64,000 nt of DNA from Candidatus Pelagisphaera phototrophica. GTDB taxonomy: Bacteria > Verrucomicrobiota > Verrucomicrobiia > Opitutales > Opitutaceae. Location of the stretch: positions 1,116,001-1,180,000 of the forward strand of contig NZ_CP076039.1 in assembly GCF_014529625.1 (NCBI RefSeq), written 5' to 3'. Numbering within the stretch: position 1 is the first letter of the stretch; every line of letters begins with the position of its first letter. The position numbers and the translations under genes were made by a program. This document shows, in pieces, positions 35,530-43,491 of the stretch. The notes beneath the pieces were generated by a model. It was not told where the DNA came from, did no database searches, and was given only the letters and a program-made list of their open reading frames with translations.

Positions 35530-37823
35530 GTCCGATGTTTAGCGACTTTTCGATAGTGAATCATGGAATTGACCGACGTGGCTTCATAAAGAGCGTCGGC
35601 GCAACGGGGGCCTTGCTGTTTACGGCGAATTGGACGTGGGCCCAGGATAAACCGGCCAAAAAGTACGGTGGTGAGGGAATGCCCGGAGGTACAAAAAGCG
35701 ACCCCAAGCTCTTTGTGGCGATTAATTACGATGGAACGATAGATATTACGGTCACGCGATCTGAGATGGGGCAAGGGATCCGGTCGAGTTTAGCATTGGT
35801 CGTAGCGGAGGAAATGGAAGCGGACTGGAATCGCTGCCGTGTCGTGCAGGCCGTTGGAGACGAGGCAAAATATGGAAACCAAAATACGGATGGATCGCGC
35901 AGTATGCGCCACTGGTATGCACCGATGCGCCAGTGCGGCGCTACTGTCAGGGCGATCATAGAAGCGGCTGCTGCCGCTGGTTGGGGCGTTCCCATTCGGG
36001 AAGTCAGAGCTTCGAAGCATAGCGTAATCCATGCTCTGAGCCGACGGAAGGCTGACTTTGCCGAATTGGTAGGAGTGGTCGCCTCATTCGAATCTCCAGA
36101 TCCGATTTCGATTCGGTATAAAAGCCCCAGAACCTATCGCTATATTGGTAAAGAGCATACGCATAGCGCGGATGCAGCGAGCATGGTTTCCGGAACGGCC
36201 ATTTATGGAGGTGATACCCGGTCCGCAGGAATGGTCTATGCCGTAGTTGCGCGGCCTCCCGTTTTGGGAAGCACGGTTGAGGCATTCGACGGCTCTGAGG
36301 CCCTCAAGGTCAAAGGAGTGCTGAAGGTGATGCCGATTGAAGGAGCCGCCGTTCCTTCTGGGTTCAAGCCAATTGGAGGTATTGCCGTGGTGGCAGAGAA
36401 TACGTGGGCCGCGATTAAGGGGAGGGAAGCGCTCAAGGTGGATTGGAGTTCAAGCCCACACGATTCTTATGAATCCGAAGCCTATCGCCAGAGCTTGGAA
36501 GAAGCTTCCAGAAAACCAGGGAAACTAGTCCGGTTGGTGGGTGATGTCGAAGCGGCCTTCTCTAAAGCGAAAAAGACGCATGCAGCGACTTACTACCTGC
36601 CGCATATCGCTCACGCTCCGATGGAGCCGCCTGTGTCGACCGCTCTACTGAGAAACAACTTTCTGGAGATTTGGGCGCCAACGCAGGCACCGCAAGCGGC
36701 AAGAACAGAAGCTGCTGAGCGTGCAGGGATGCCTCTCGAAAAGACGCGTATCAATGTAACGCTACTAGGGGGAGGATTCGGGAGGAAGTCCAAGGCAGAC
36801 TTTATCAATGAGGCGGTTGAAATCGCGAAAGCCTTTCCGGGACGAGCGGCTAGGGTGCAATGGACGCGCGAGGATGATATTCGTCATGACTATTTTCATA
36901 CGGTATCAGGAGAGCATTTGGAAGCTAGTTTGGATCGGAGAGGCAAAGTGAGCGGCTGGCTTCATCGATCCGTGGCGCCAACCATAGCGTCCCTATTCGA
37001 TCCGGATCCCAAGCACCAGCAAGCATTCGAAACCAATATGGGTCATAGTAATATCCCATTCGCGATACCCAATGTTCGCATCGAGAATCCGGAGGTCGCC
37101 GCCCACACCCGAATCGGCTGGTTTCGATCGGTTTCTAATATACCTCATGGATTTGCGGTTCAGAGTTTTATTGCTGAACTCGCGGAAGAGGCTGGTAGGG
37201 ACCCTCTCCGGTTTTATCTGGATCTGTTAGGCGATGATCGTGAAATTAATCCGGACGAGTTGAAAGACGGATGGAATCATGGTGAAGATCCGAAAAAGTA
37301 TCCGGTTGATACGGGGCGTCTGAAAAATGTCCTTAACGTCGCGACGAAGGAAGCCGGTTGGGGTAAGCGCCTCCCAAAGGGTAGGGGTATGGGCTTTGCC
37401 GTTCACTACAGTTTTGTTTCCTATGTCGCCGCCGTGCTGGAGGTCGAGGTGGAGAAGGACGGTAATCTAATCGTGCATAAAGCGACCATGGCGATCGACT
37501 GCGGACCTCGGATTAACCCTGATCGCATACGGTCCCAGATGGAAGGTTCCTGCGTAATGGGTATCGGTTTGGCGACTACTGGAGAAATCAGTTTCGAAAA
37601 TGGACGCGCGAAGCAGAGCAATTTCCATGATTATCAAGTTCCGCGGATCTCGTTAGCGCCAAAGTCGATATCCGTCCATCTCGTTGATCCGGAAAAGAAA
37701 GTAGAACTAGGAGGAGTGGGCGAACCCGGCGTTCCGCCCATTGCTCCGGCACTCTGCAATGCGATCTATGCCGCGACAGGCAAACGCATACGCCGCCTGC
37801 CGATTGGCGATCAGTTGGCGTAA
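35526..37823 (+). CDS. Molybdopterin subunit of aldehyde oxidase-type enzyme (IorB-like), Tat signal
   Basis: A 765-residue catalytic subunit. Arg17-Arg18 in 'DRRGFIKSVGATGALLFTAN' is a twin-arginine signal, which would carry the assembled heterodimer to the periplasm. Molybdopterin-binding family marks include 'RSEMGQGIRSSLALVVAEEM', 'NVTLLGGGFGRKSKADFINE', 'AMAIDCGPRINPDRIRSQME'-type text near the end and 'GVGEPGVPPIAPALCNAIYA' with the catalytic Glu. The ATG at 35526 overlaps the small-subunit stop; the frame is open upstream but that would remove the Tat signal from the N-terminus. Physiological substrate (aldehyde or N-heterocycle) is unknown. Cofactor-insertion (XdhC/CoxF) genes are not in the window. 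Confidence 0.92.
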   Translation: MSPMFSDFSIVNHGIDRRGFIKSVGATGALLFTANWTWAQDKPAKKYGGEGMPGGTKSDPKLFVAINYDGTIDITVTRSEMGQGIRSSLALVVAEEMEADWNRCRVVQAVGDEAKYGNQNTDGSRSMRHWYAPMRQCGATVRAIIEAAAAAGWGVPIREVRASKHSVIHALSRRKADFAELVGVVASFESPDPISIRYKSPRTYRYIGKEHTHSADAASMVSGTAIYGGDTRSAGMVYAVVARPPVLGSTVEAFDGSEALKVKGVLKVMPIEGAAVPSGFKPIGGIAVVAENTWAAIKGREALKVDWSSSPHDSYESEAYRQSLEEASRKPGKLVRLVGDVEAAFSKAKKTHAATYYLPHIAHAPMEPPVSTALLRNNFLEIWAPTQAPQAARTEAAERAGMPLEKTRINVTLLGGGFGRKSKADFINEAVEIAKAFPGRAARVQWTREDDIRHDYFHTVSGEHLEASLDRRGKVSGWLHRSVAPTIASLFDPDPKHQQAFETNMGHSNIPFAIPNVRIENPEVAAHTRIGWFRSVSNIPHGFAVQSFIAELAEEAGRDPLRFYLDLLGDDREINPDELKDGWNHGEDPKKYPVDTGRLKNVLNVATKEAGWGKRLPKGRGMGFAVHYSFVSYVAAVLEVEVEKDGNLIVHKATMAIDCGPRINPDRIRSQMEGSCVMGIGLATTGEISFENGRAKQSNFHDYQVPRISLAPKSISVHLVDPEKKVELGGVGEPGVPPIAPALCNAIYAATGKRIRRLPIGDQLA

Positions 37824-37850
37824 GGGCATCGACCGTGAGCTTCAATAGGT

Positions 37851-37909
37851 AGGAGCGGTTTTACACCGCGATGCACGATTTTCAAATCGTAGCGTTTAGC
37901 CGCTCCTGC
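37851..37909. repeat. Intergenic hairpin repeat, family 2 (copy 1)
   Basis: TAGGAGCGGTTTTACACCGCGAT at the left and its imperfect complement ending CCGCTCCTG at 37909. The same element is found at 43399-43485. It follows the molybdenum enzyme operon and may help end its transcript. Confidence 0.5.
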
Positions 37910-37943
37910 ATTGAGAATTCGTGTATTCATATAAATAGGAAAA

Positions 37944-37968
37944 GCTCCGGCACATGACGTGCCGAAGC
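37944..37968 (-). terminator. Terminator of the micropeptide unit
   Basis: On the minus strand a 10-bp stem, GCTTCGGCAC / GTGCCGGAGC with one G-U pair and a 5-base loop, is followed by TTTTCCTATTTAT. It begins 25 bases after the 27-residue reading frame and has the form of an intrinsic terminator. Confidence 0.65.
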
Positions 37969-37993
37969 CTGTGTTTCTCCCCCCAATGCTTCC

Positions 37994-38077
37994 CTAAAAC
38001 TTGGCGTTGGATCCTGTCGCTTGTATGAATGCCATAAAGGTAGATCCTGTTATTGTAATTATAGTATAGATTATCAT
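37994..38077 (-). CDS. 27-residue hydrophobic micropeptide with own promoter and terminator
   Basis: An ATG at 38075-38077 opens a 27-residue frame beginning MIIYTIITITGSTFMAFIQ and ending in a polar tail (ATGSNAKF, then TAG). The first 19 residues would form one membrane helix. A strong purine-rich site (GAGGGGG, 38082-38088) stands just upstream, a sigma70-like promoter (see 38098-38126) lies in the right place, and a hairpin with a T-run follows. The four signals in order argue for a real short transcript with a translated peptide. No toxin antisense partner is obvious, and I recognise no family. It could also be a small RNA whose frame is accidental. Confidence 0.5.
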   Translation of the reverse strand: MIIYTIITITGSTFMAFIQATGSNAKF

Positions 38078-38097
38078 GTAACCCCCTCTAAATTGTG

Positions 38098-38126
38098 ATT
38101 GTAACTTCCTACGAGCAGTTGGTTAA
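38098..38126 (-). promoter_or_regulatory. Sigma70-like promoter of the micropeptide unit
   Basis: Minus-strand -35 TTAACC (38121-38126; 4 of 6 consensus) and -10 TACAAT (38098-38103; 5 of 6) are separated by exactly 17 bases. Start of transcription near 38091 would give a leader of about 14 bases containing the ribosome-binding site. Confidence 0.5.
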
Positions 38127-38170
38127 TTCGCGGTTGAGCTTTATTCGCTCAGGAACTGTATTAGCTGGCT

Positions 38171-38509
38171 TTGGCCTATGACGAAGCTCTAGAAAGGCGT
38201 TTGCGTTCTATCTTTTCGGATCGGAAGGATGTCGAGGTGAAGAAGATGTTTGTAGGTCTCTGCTTCATGATTTCGAAACACATGTACTGTGGCTTCGTTG
38301 GGGACACGCTGATGGTTCGAGTGGGACCTGAGCAGTACGCTAAGTGTTTGGCCGAAAAGTATGCACGGGAGATTGATTTTACCGGAAAGGCCCTCAAGGG
38401 AATGGTTTATGTAACGGTGGAGGGAGTTGCAAAAGATGCGGATCTTCAAAAATGGGTTGATCGTTGCACGAAATTCATTTCGTCTTTGGATCCAAGAGGT
38501 TCAGATTGA
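38171..38509 (+). CDS. TfoX N-terminal domain protein
   Basis: A 112-residue cytoplasmic protein of the TfoX/Sxy N-terminal-domain family. The text 'MAYDEALERRLRSIFSD', 'VEVKKMFVGLCFMISKHMYC', 'LMVRVGPEQYAKCLAEKYAR' and 'DFTGKALKGMVYVTVEGV' follows the family consensus from start to end. The start is TTG, chosen because it gives exactly the family N-terminus. Stand-alone TfoX-N proteins are widespread and poorly understood; a link to competence as in gamma-proteobacteria should not be assumed. It is followed 27 bases later by a SnoaL-like gene. Confidence 0.85.
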   Translation: MAYDEALERRLRSIFSDRKDVEVKKMFVGLCFMISKHMYCGFVGDTLMVRVGPEQYAKCLAEKYAREIDFTGKALKGMVYVTVEGVAKDADLQKWVDRCTKFISSLDPRGSD

Positions 38510-38536
38510 GATTCTCCATAATTAACTTTCATTTTC

Positions 38537-38917
38537 ATGCTTAAATCTCCACAAGATGTACTCGCTGCGTGGCTCGATGGTGTAAATGCCGGTGAAGCAG
38601 ACCGGGTGTTAGCACTTTATGCTCAAGGGAGCGTACTCGTTCCCACTTTTTCCGAAAAGATCCTGAATGATAGGGTCGGAATTGAGGCATATTTTCTTGG
38701 TCTGTCGAAGCGTGGTGTTTCGAAGGTAACCTTAAAAGAGGAGACTCTGAATGTCTTGGAGCTTGCTAACGGTGTTTTCGCTTTGGCTGGTTTGTATGAT
38801 TGGAGATTTCAGGATGGAGAACTGGTGGAGGCTCGGTTTACCTACACAGTGAACATTCACAAAGCCTCACCCATCACGCATCACCATTCCTCTGTCCTCC
38901 CTAGGTCCCATAGCTAA
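38537..38917 (+). CDS. SnoaL-like/NTF2-fold protein (SgcJ/EcaC type)
   Basis: A 126-residue cone-shaped NTF2-fold protein: 'DVLAAWLDGVNAGEADRVLA', 'LYAQGSVLVPTFSEK', 'IEAYFLGLSKRGV' and the end 'SPITHHHSSVLP', which is a hallmark of this group. There is no signal peptide. These proteins are small-molecule binding or isomerase-like; the actual role is unknown. It lies just after the TfoX-like gene and probably shares its transcript. Confidence 0.8.
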   Translation: MLKSPQDVLAAWLDGVNAGEADRVLALYAQGSVLVPTFSEKILNDRVGIEAYFLGLSKRGVSKVTLKEETLNVLELANGVFALAGLYDWRFQDGELVEARFTYTVNIHKASPITHHHSSVLPRSHS

Positions 38918-38949
38918 CAGCGGTCTACTTTATTGACTGACAATTGCGG

Positions 38950-39980
38950 TTACGCGAACTGGGAGGTTTCTTCCAAGCGGGTGGTAGTTCGGAAAGAATA
39001 CTGCATGAGACCGTCAAAGATGCTTTCAGCGTAGAGTACGGGATTCAGAAAGTCGGTTTCGAACGAAGGAGAAATACTGAACTGGGCTTGAGGTACAATC
39101 GATGTGATAGCGATATTGACAACGAATGTGTAGACCAAGTAGGAATCACTATCGATCATTTCGATTTCGACTAGGGGTAGTTCACCGGAGCTAGGATCAT
39201 TCGCATCGGTCCGTGAGAGGGATTCGTAGGCGTTGATGATGTCGTCCTTGTCTGGATCGTCCGAGAATTCTCTTTGCTCGGTGGGTACTCCTTGAGCGAT
39301 CAATGTATCGAGAAAACCAGGGATGACTTCGACTGTAGCAATCTCAGAGAGGGTGCTACCATTCTAATGGGAAACAGCGATGGTGTAGGGACCCGCGTCC
39401 GACGGTTGGGTGTCTGCTATGGTAAGTGCCGGGCTTGTCGCGTTTGGGATATCGATATTGTTGAATTTCCAATGGTAGGTTATGGGCAAGTCACTCACCG
39501 CCGTAACAGAAAGATTGAGAGCAGTTCCCGTTTCAATTTCTCTGTTTGTCGGTTGAACGCTGATCATAGAAGCATCGCCGCATCTGCCCCAACAGAATAA
39601 ATCACGGCTTTAAATGTTTGGATTGGCGCATTAAGACTTCCGTATCCTAATGCAGTATACAGAAACTCCCATTGTTCGTGGGTGGAGGATTCGGCGACAC
39701 CGTTAATAATGGCAAAAATCGGCTGCCCGCCCGCTTCAAAACGGTCGGCAATGGCTCTGCTAAAATCGTTTCAGGTCAAACCAAGGCCAAAAAAGTTTAC
39801 AAAATCCTGAGCTTGGGCTTCTGCTGCACTCTTGAGATTCAAGGTAACATGAATGACCTCGTTGTCATTGGGATTCTCTCCAATACCGTTGTAGTAATCA
39901 GTGATCCCTGGTCCGATGTCAGCCGTTGCCGCCTGGCAAAAGGGACACACCAAGGGCAATGTTCTTTAAGTGATGGTTTC
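38950..39980 (-). pseudogene. Decayed thioredoxin-like/Ig-like secreted protein
   Basis: Reading the minus strand downwards, three homologous-looking parts lie in order. First comes a thioredoxin-like segment with 'CPFC' (about 39940), 'LNLKSAAEAQAQDFVNFF' and a cis-Pro-like 'GGQPIFAIINGVAE', interrupted by an in-frame TGA around 39770. After a frameshift near 39567 follows an Ig-like domain ('SVQPTNREIETGTALNLSV', 'SDAGPYTIAV'), then an in-frame TAG near 39364. The frame continues to a calcium-binding-like tail ('DPDKDDIINAYESLSRTDAN') and a real stop at 38950. The N-terminus is missing. At least three disabling changes show a dead gene. The thioredoxin reading is inference from CxxC plus cis-Pro spacing. 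Confidence 0.7.
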
Positions 39981-40238
39981 CCAGTTTCATTTGTTCTTCA
40001 GTAGAGAGCCTTTTAGGGGGGGTATTCTGAGAAATAGGCTCAAATTTAGATAAGCAGCGGGTTTCTGGCTTTGGTTCGTCGAGAATAGTCGCATAGATTC
40101 TGGATTCGGTCTGAGGGAAACGGGCGAAACGCGATTTTGATCGCGGAAACCCTAGTCCGCGAGTAAGGGTAGTGCATTCGTTTTATGAAATGCGGAGCGG
40201 TATCGGCTTCAGTCAAATCAATGGGCGAATGACGAAAT

Positions 40239-41444
40239 ATGAGTACTATTTGGATTCTCCGATTTACCTGCCTTCTTCAGATAGCGTCGATGGGCATCTT
40301 GTTTGTCTTTGAGGCGGTTCGAATGAAGGACGTGGGAGTGGGCGAGTCCGAAATCGGGTTAATTCTAGGATTCAGCAGCGGGGTCTTTATTTTGAGCTCC
40401 ATCTTTTGGGGCCGATTGGCGGACAAAAGGGGTTGGCATAAGAGGATTGTGGTCTGGGGAACCATTGGGTTCACCGGACTCTTATTCTACTTTGCTTTGT
40501 GTACGACCCCTTGGCAGTTTTTCGTCTACGGGATACTGCGATCAGTCTTCATGCCCATGATTGTGGGAATCATGCCGACGATTGCGGTAAAAGCGCACGG
40601 GGAAAAACAACAAGGACGGAAATTCGGGATTTACCGAGCCTTTGGCTCAGTCGGATTCATACTAGGGGCGATGATCCTTCCGCTGGTCTTCAACGATATT
40701 GCGATTGTGGCTCAAGCCTCTTCTGTTTTCCTGATCGGCTCGCTTTTTCTTATCTCAAAGCTGCCCAAGCCGGAAGCCAGTCACATTCAGAGAGCGCCTC
40801 TGGAAATCCGAAATCTGGATTCACTGATCAAGCTCTTCCTCTTCTCCACGTTTTTTATCTCGCTTGCAGATCCCGCAGTGCACGGATTCTTCAATGCCTA
40901 TGCTCGCGATTTGGGGGGAAGTACGCGATTGCTCGGGCTGCTTGCCGGAATGTTTGGGCTGGTGGCTTTTTTCTTCCTGCCATTGATGGGAAGGGCAATC
41001 GATCACTTTCGCCCAAGTTCGGTTCTGGTGATCTCGTTGTTGTTCCAGCCGTTACGGGTGTTTGTTACCTCTACACTGGATGATCCTAATTTCCTCTGGA
41101 TACCGATTCTGTTTCATGGAATTTGCTGGGGAGGGATGGAAGTTGCCGCAGTCGTGTACTTGTCTCGACGGGTTGAAGAGGGGCAAAAAGCAACAGTCCT
41201 TTCTTACTATATGGCGGTCCGAATGCTTGGAACGCTGGTTGGAGCTAGCGTATGTGGATATGTGGCAGAGCATTTTGGATACGTAACGATGTTTCGGACG
41301 ATATCTGCTGCCGCGCTTGTGGGAGCTCTAATTTATACATTCGGGATCGTTATTAGTCGAATTCGAGAACGGAGTACTCCAGGGATTTCAGGAACCGAGC
41401 ACCAGCTAAAGTCAGATCAAGCGAGGGGAAATGAACCGTTTTGA
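40239..41444 (+). CDS. MFS transporter (HcaT/nucleoside-symporter-like)
   Basis: A 401-residue inner-membrane permease with 12 predicted helices. 'WGRLADKRGWHKRIVVWG' is the loop 2-3 motif, 'GIYRAFGSVGFILGAMILP' and 'DLGGSTRLLGLLAGMFGLVA' resemble the MFS_1-like/PPP family that includes HcaT and LacY-type nucleoside symporters. No partner enzyme is adjacent. The 40005-40238 stretch upstream shows no gene; it probably carries the promoter. Confidence 0.85.
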   Translation: MSTIWILRFTCLLQIASMGILFVFEAVRMKDVGVGESEIGLILGFSSGVFILSSIFWGRLADKRGWHKRIVVWGTIGFTGLLFYFALCTTPWQFFVYGILRSVFMPMIVGIMPTIAVKAHGEKQQGRKFGIYRAFGSVGFILGAMILPLVFNDIAIVAQASSVFLIGSLFLISKLPKPEASHIQRAPLEIRNLDSLIKLFLFSTFFISLADPAVHGFFNAYARDLGGSTRLLGLLAGMFGLVAFFFLPLMGRAIDHFRPSSVLVISLLFQPLRVFVTSTLDDPNFLWIPILFHGICWGGMEVAAVVYLSRRVEEGQKATVLSYYMAVRMLGTLVGASVCGYVAEHFGYVTMFRTISAAALVGALIYTFGIVISRIRERSTPGISGTEHQLKSDQARGNEPF

Positions 41445-41529
41445 TAGTGTATTTGCCTATGCTAGAATGAGTGGATTGGGGGGAACCACTTAAATGGAGA
41501 ATTAGTTAGCCTACAGGAGGTTTCTGTCC

Positions 41530-41553
41530 ATGAATCTACTAAAAATGCGTTAA
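41530..41553 (+). CDS. Putative 7-codon leader peptide upstream of ABC-F gene
   Basis: ATG AAT CTA CTA AAA ATG CGT TAA is preceded by a perfect AGGAGG (41515-41520) at 9 bases. It ends 164 bases before the ABC-F start. Such short leaders are a known attenuation device for some ABC-F resistance genes; here the role is inferred only from arrangement. Confidence 0.35.
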   Translation: MNLLKMR

Positions 41554-41662
41554 GACCTCGAGTGGTTATCGATGTTATTTAAGCATAGGATTCATATTAC
41601 TGCATCCGAGGAACATAAGCCCGTAAAATTCTGGCATTGACGGTGGACGGTGTCGCACGCAC

Positions 41663-41714
41663 AAGTGGCTTTTTTTTTGAGAATCGCTCGATATCGGGGC
41701 GCTATTGACCACTT
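41663..41714 (+). promoter_or_regulatory. Possible RBS-sequestering stem and T-run in ABC-F leader
   Basis: AAGTGG (41663-41668) can pair with CCACTT (41709-41714) right before the ABC-F start codon, and a run of nine T (41670-41678) follows the first arm. Together with the 7-codon leader this could form an attenuator; the stem is short and unproven. Confidence 0.25.
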
Positions 41715-41717
41715 TCC

Positions 41718-43340
41718 ATGATCGCACTGCAAAAAATTCGGCTCCAGTATGGGGAACGCTACCTGTACAAGGATATTAGTGCCACGATTGGGACCTCCGA
41801 TCGGATTGGGCTGGTCGGCAGCAATGGAGCGGGTAAGAGCACCCTACTCAAGGTGCTGTGCGGCCTAGAAGAGATTGACGGTGGAAAGGTCGACAAAGCG
41901 AACTATGTCACTTTCGGCTACCTGCCTCAAGACGGGATAGAAATGCATGGGCGAACTTTGTTCAAGGAGACTGAGTTGGCGTTTGCTGATGTGCTGGGAC
42001 TAAAGGCTAAGGTGGAGGAAGCGGAGGAGCGTCTTGATGAGATGGATACTTCTTCGGAAGAGTTTTATGAAACCCTCGAATTGATTGGTGAGTGGGAGCA
42101 TCGGCTAGAGGACTTGGACGCGGGCAAATTGCCGTCTCGGATCGAATCGGTTCTCTTGGGGCTCGGATTTTCGAGTTCCGACATGCATCGTAAGACGGAA
42201 GAGTTTAGTGGGGGCTGGCAAATGCGTATCGCACTGGCTAAGCTTCTCCTTGCGAACCCGTCCTTGCTCCTGCTTGACGAGCCGACGAACCATTTGGATG
42301 TAACGTCCCAAAAGTGGCTGGAGGATTTTCTTCTTCGTTACGAAGGTTCCCTTTTAATGATCTCTCACGATCGTGGATTTCTGGACATCATCTGCAACCG
42401 TACCTTCGAATTGTCGATGGGTTCGCTGCATGTTTACAGTGGCAACTACAGTGTTTTCGAGACTCAAAGTGCTGAGCGAAAAGAGTTGCAGATGAAAGCG
42501 TACAAGAGTCAGCAAAAGGAGATCCAACAGGCGGAACAATTTATCAACCGTTTTCGAGCCAAAGCGTCGAAAGCCAAACAAGCCCAGAGTCGTATCAAGG
42601 CGCTGGATAAGATTGAGCGGATTCAAATTGAAAAAGAGGAGGATGGCGTATCCTTTTCGTTCGCTCCTCCCCCCCGAAGTGGACAGACGGTCATTAATTT
42701 GGTGGATGTATCCAAGTCCTACGGAGACTTGCTAGTCATTCGCGATGCCAATCTTCGCATTGAACGCGGTGATCGGATTGTAGTAGTGGGAGTAAACGGA
42801 GCCGGTAAGACGACCATCGCCAAGGTGATAGCGGGGGTGGAGCCTTTTCAGTCGGGAGAGCGGGAGATTGGCCAGAGCACCCATATATCCTACTTCGGCC
42901 AGCACCAGGCGGATGAGCTGGACAAGAGTTTAACCGTCCTCGCGACGCTCGAGGAGTCCGCTGAGGGCAAGAATACCACCAATATCCGGTCGATTCTCGG
43001 TACTTTTCTCTTCAGAGGTGATGATGTATTCAAAAAAGTGAGCGTGCTTTCTGGAGGCGAGCGGAATCGATTAGCCCTCGCTAAGATGCTAGCGCGGTCG
43101 GCCAATTTTCTTATTCTTGACGAACCCACCAATCACTTGGATATGCGTTCTCAGGACGCCCTGCAAAACGCCCTCAAGAATTATACGGGCGCCTATTTGA
43201 TCGTTTCCCATAATCGGGCATTTGTAGATCCTTTAGCGACGAAAGTACTTGAGATCCGTAAGGACGGACTTTCCCTGTTTCCTGGAAATGTATCCGATTA
43301 TTTGAGGCATCTCGAAGTCGTCGAAGCGGTGGCGAGTTGA
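41718..43340 (+). CDS. ABC-F family ribosome-associated ATPase (Uup/YheS-like)
   Basis: A 540-residue soluble protein with two ABC ATPase domains and no membrane part. Domain 1: Walker A 'GLVGSNGAGKSTLLK', signature 'FSGGWQMRIALAKLLL', Walker B 'LLLLDEPTNHLD'. The linker (about 240-310) is charged and helical ('QAEQFINRFRAKASKAKQAQ'), as in the P-site tRNA-interaction motif of this family. Domain 2: 'VVVGVNGAGKTTIAK', 'LSGGERNRLALAKML', 'FLILDEPTNHLD'. ABC-F proteins act in the ribosomal E site to relieve stalling or antibiotics. The overall text suggests a housekeeping Uup/ABCF3-like member, although the 5' leader has features of inducible ones. Confidence 0.93.
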   Translation: MIALQKIRLQYGERYLYKDISATIGTSDRIGLVGSNGAGKSTLLKVLCGLEEIDGGKVDKANYVTFGYLPQDGIEMHGRTLFKETELAFADVLGLKAKVEEAEERLDEMDTSSEEFYETLELIGEWEHRLEDLDAGKLPSRIESVLLGLGFSSSDMHRKTEEFSGGWQMRIALAKLLLANPSLLLLDEPTNHLDVTSQKWLEDFLLRYEGSLLMISHDRGFLDIICNRTFELSMGSLHVYSGNYSVFETQSAERKELQMKAYKSQQKEIQQAEQFINRFRAKASKAKQAQSRIKALDKIERIQIEKEEDGVSFSFAPPPRSGQTVINLVDVSKSYGDLLVIRDANLRIERGDRIVVVGVNGAGKTTIAKVIAGVEPFQSGEREIGQSTHISYFGQHQADELDKSLTVLATLEESAEGKNTTNIRSILGTFLFRGDDVFKKVSVLSGGERNRLALAKMLARSANFLILDEPTNHLDMRSQDALQNALKNYTGAYLIVSHNRAFVDPLATKVLEIRKDGLSLFPGNVSDYLRHLEVVEAVAS

Positions 43341-43398
43341 TGGGGTGAAGGTAGCGACGGCCCTTGCTTTTGAAATGTTTTATATCTGAGTTTGATCT

Positions 43399-43485
43399 TA
43401 GGAGCGGCTTTATGCCGCGATTTGTTTTTACGGCTGTCAAGCTGGGGCTTGGCGTTCCCAGAATCGCGGCATAATACCGCTCCTA
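43399..43485. repeat. Hairpin repeat, family 2 (copy 2), likely bidirectional terminator
   Basis: Arms TAGGAGCGGCTTTATGCCGC (from 43399) and 43463-43485 pair at 21 of 23 positions. It lies between convergent ABC-F and DEAD-box genes. Confidence 0.7.
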
Positions 43486-43491
43486 CGAATG

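Noticed and set aside
39360..39775. In-frame TGA and TAG as selenocysteine or other recoding
   Set aside because: Neither stop replaces a Cys position and there is also a frameshift; decay explains all three lesions more simply.
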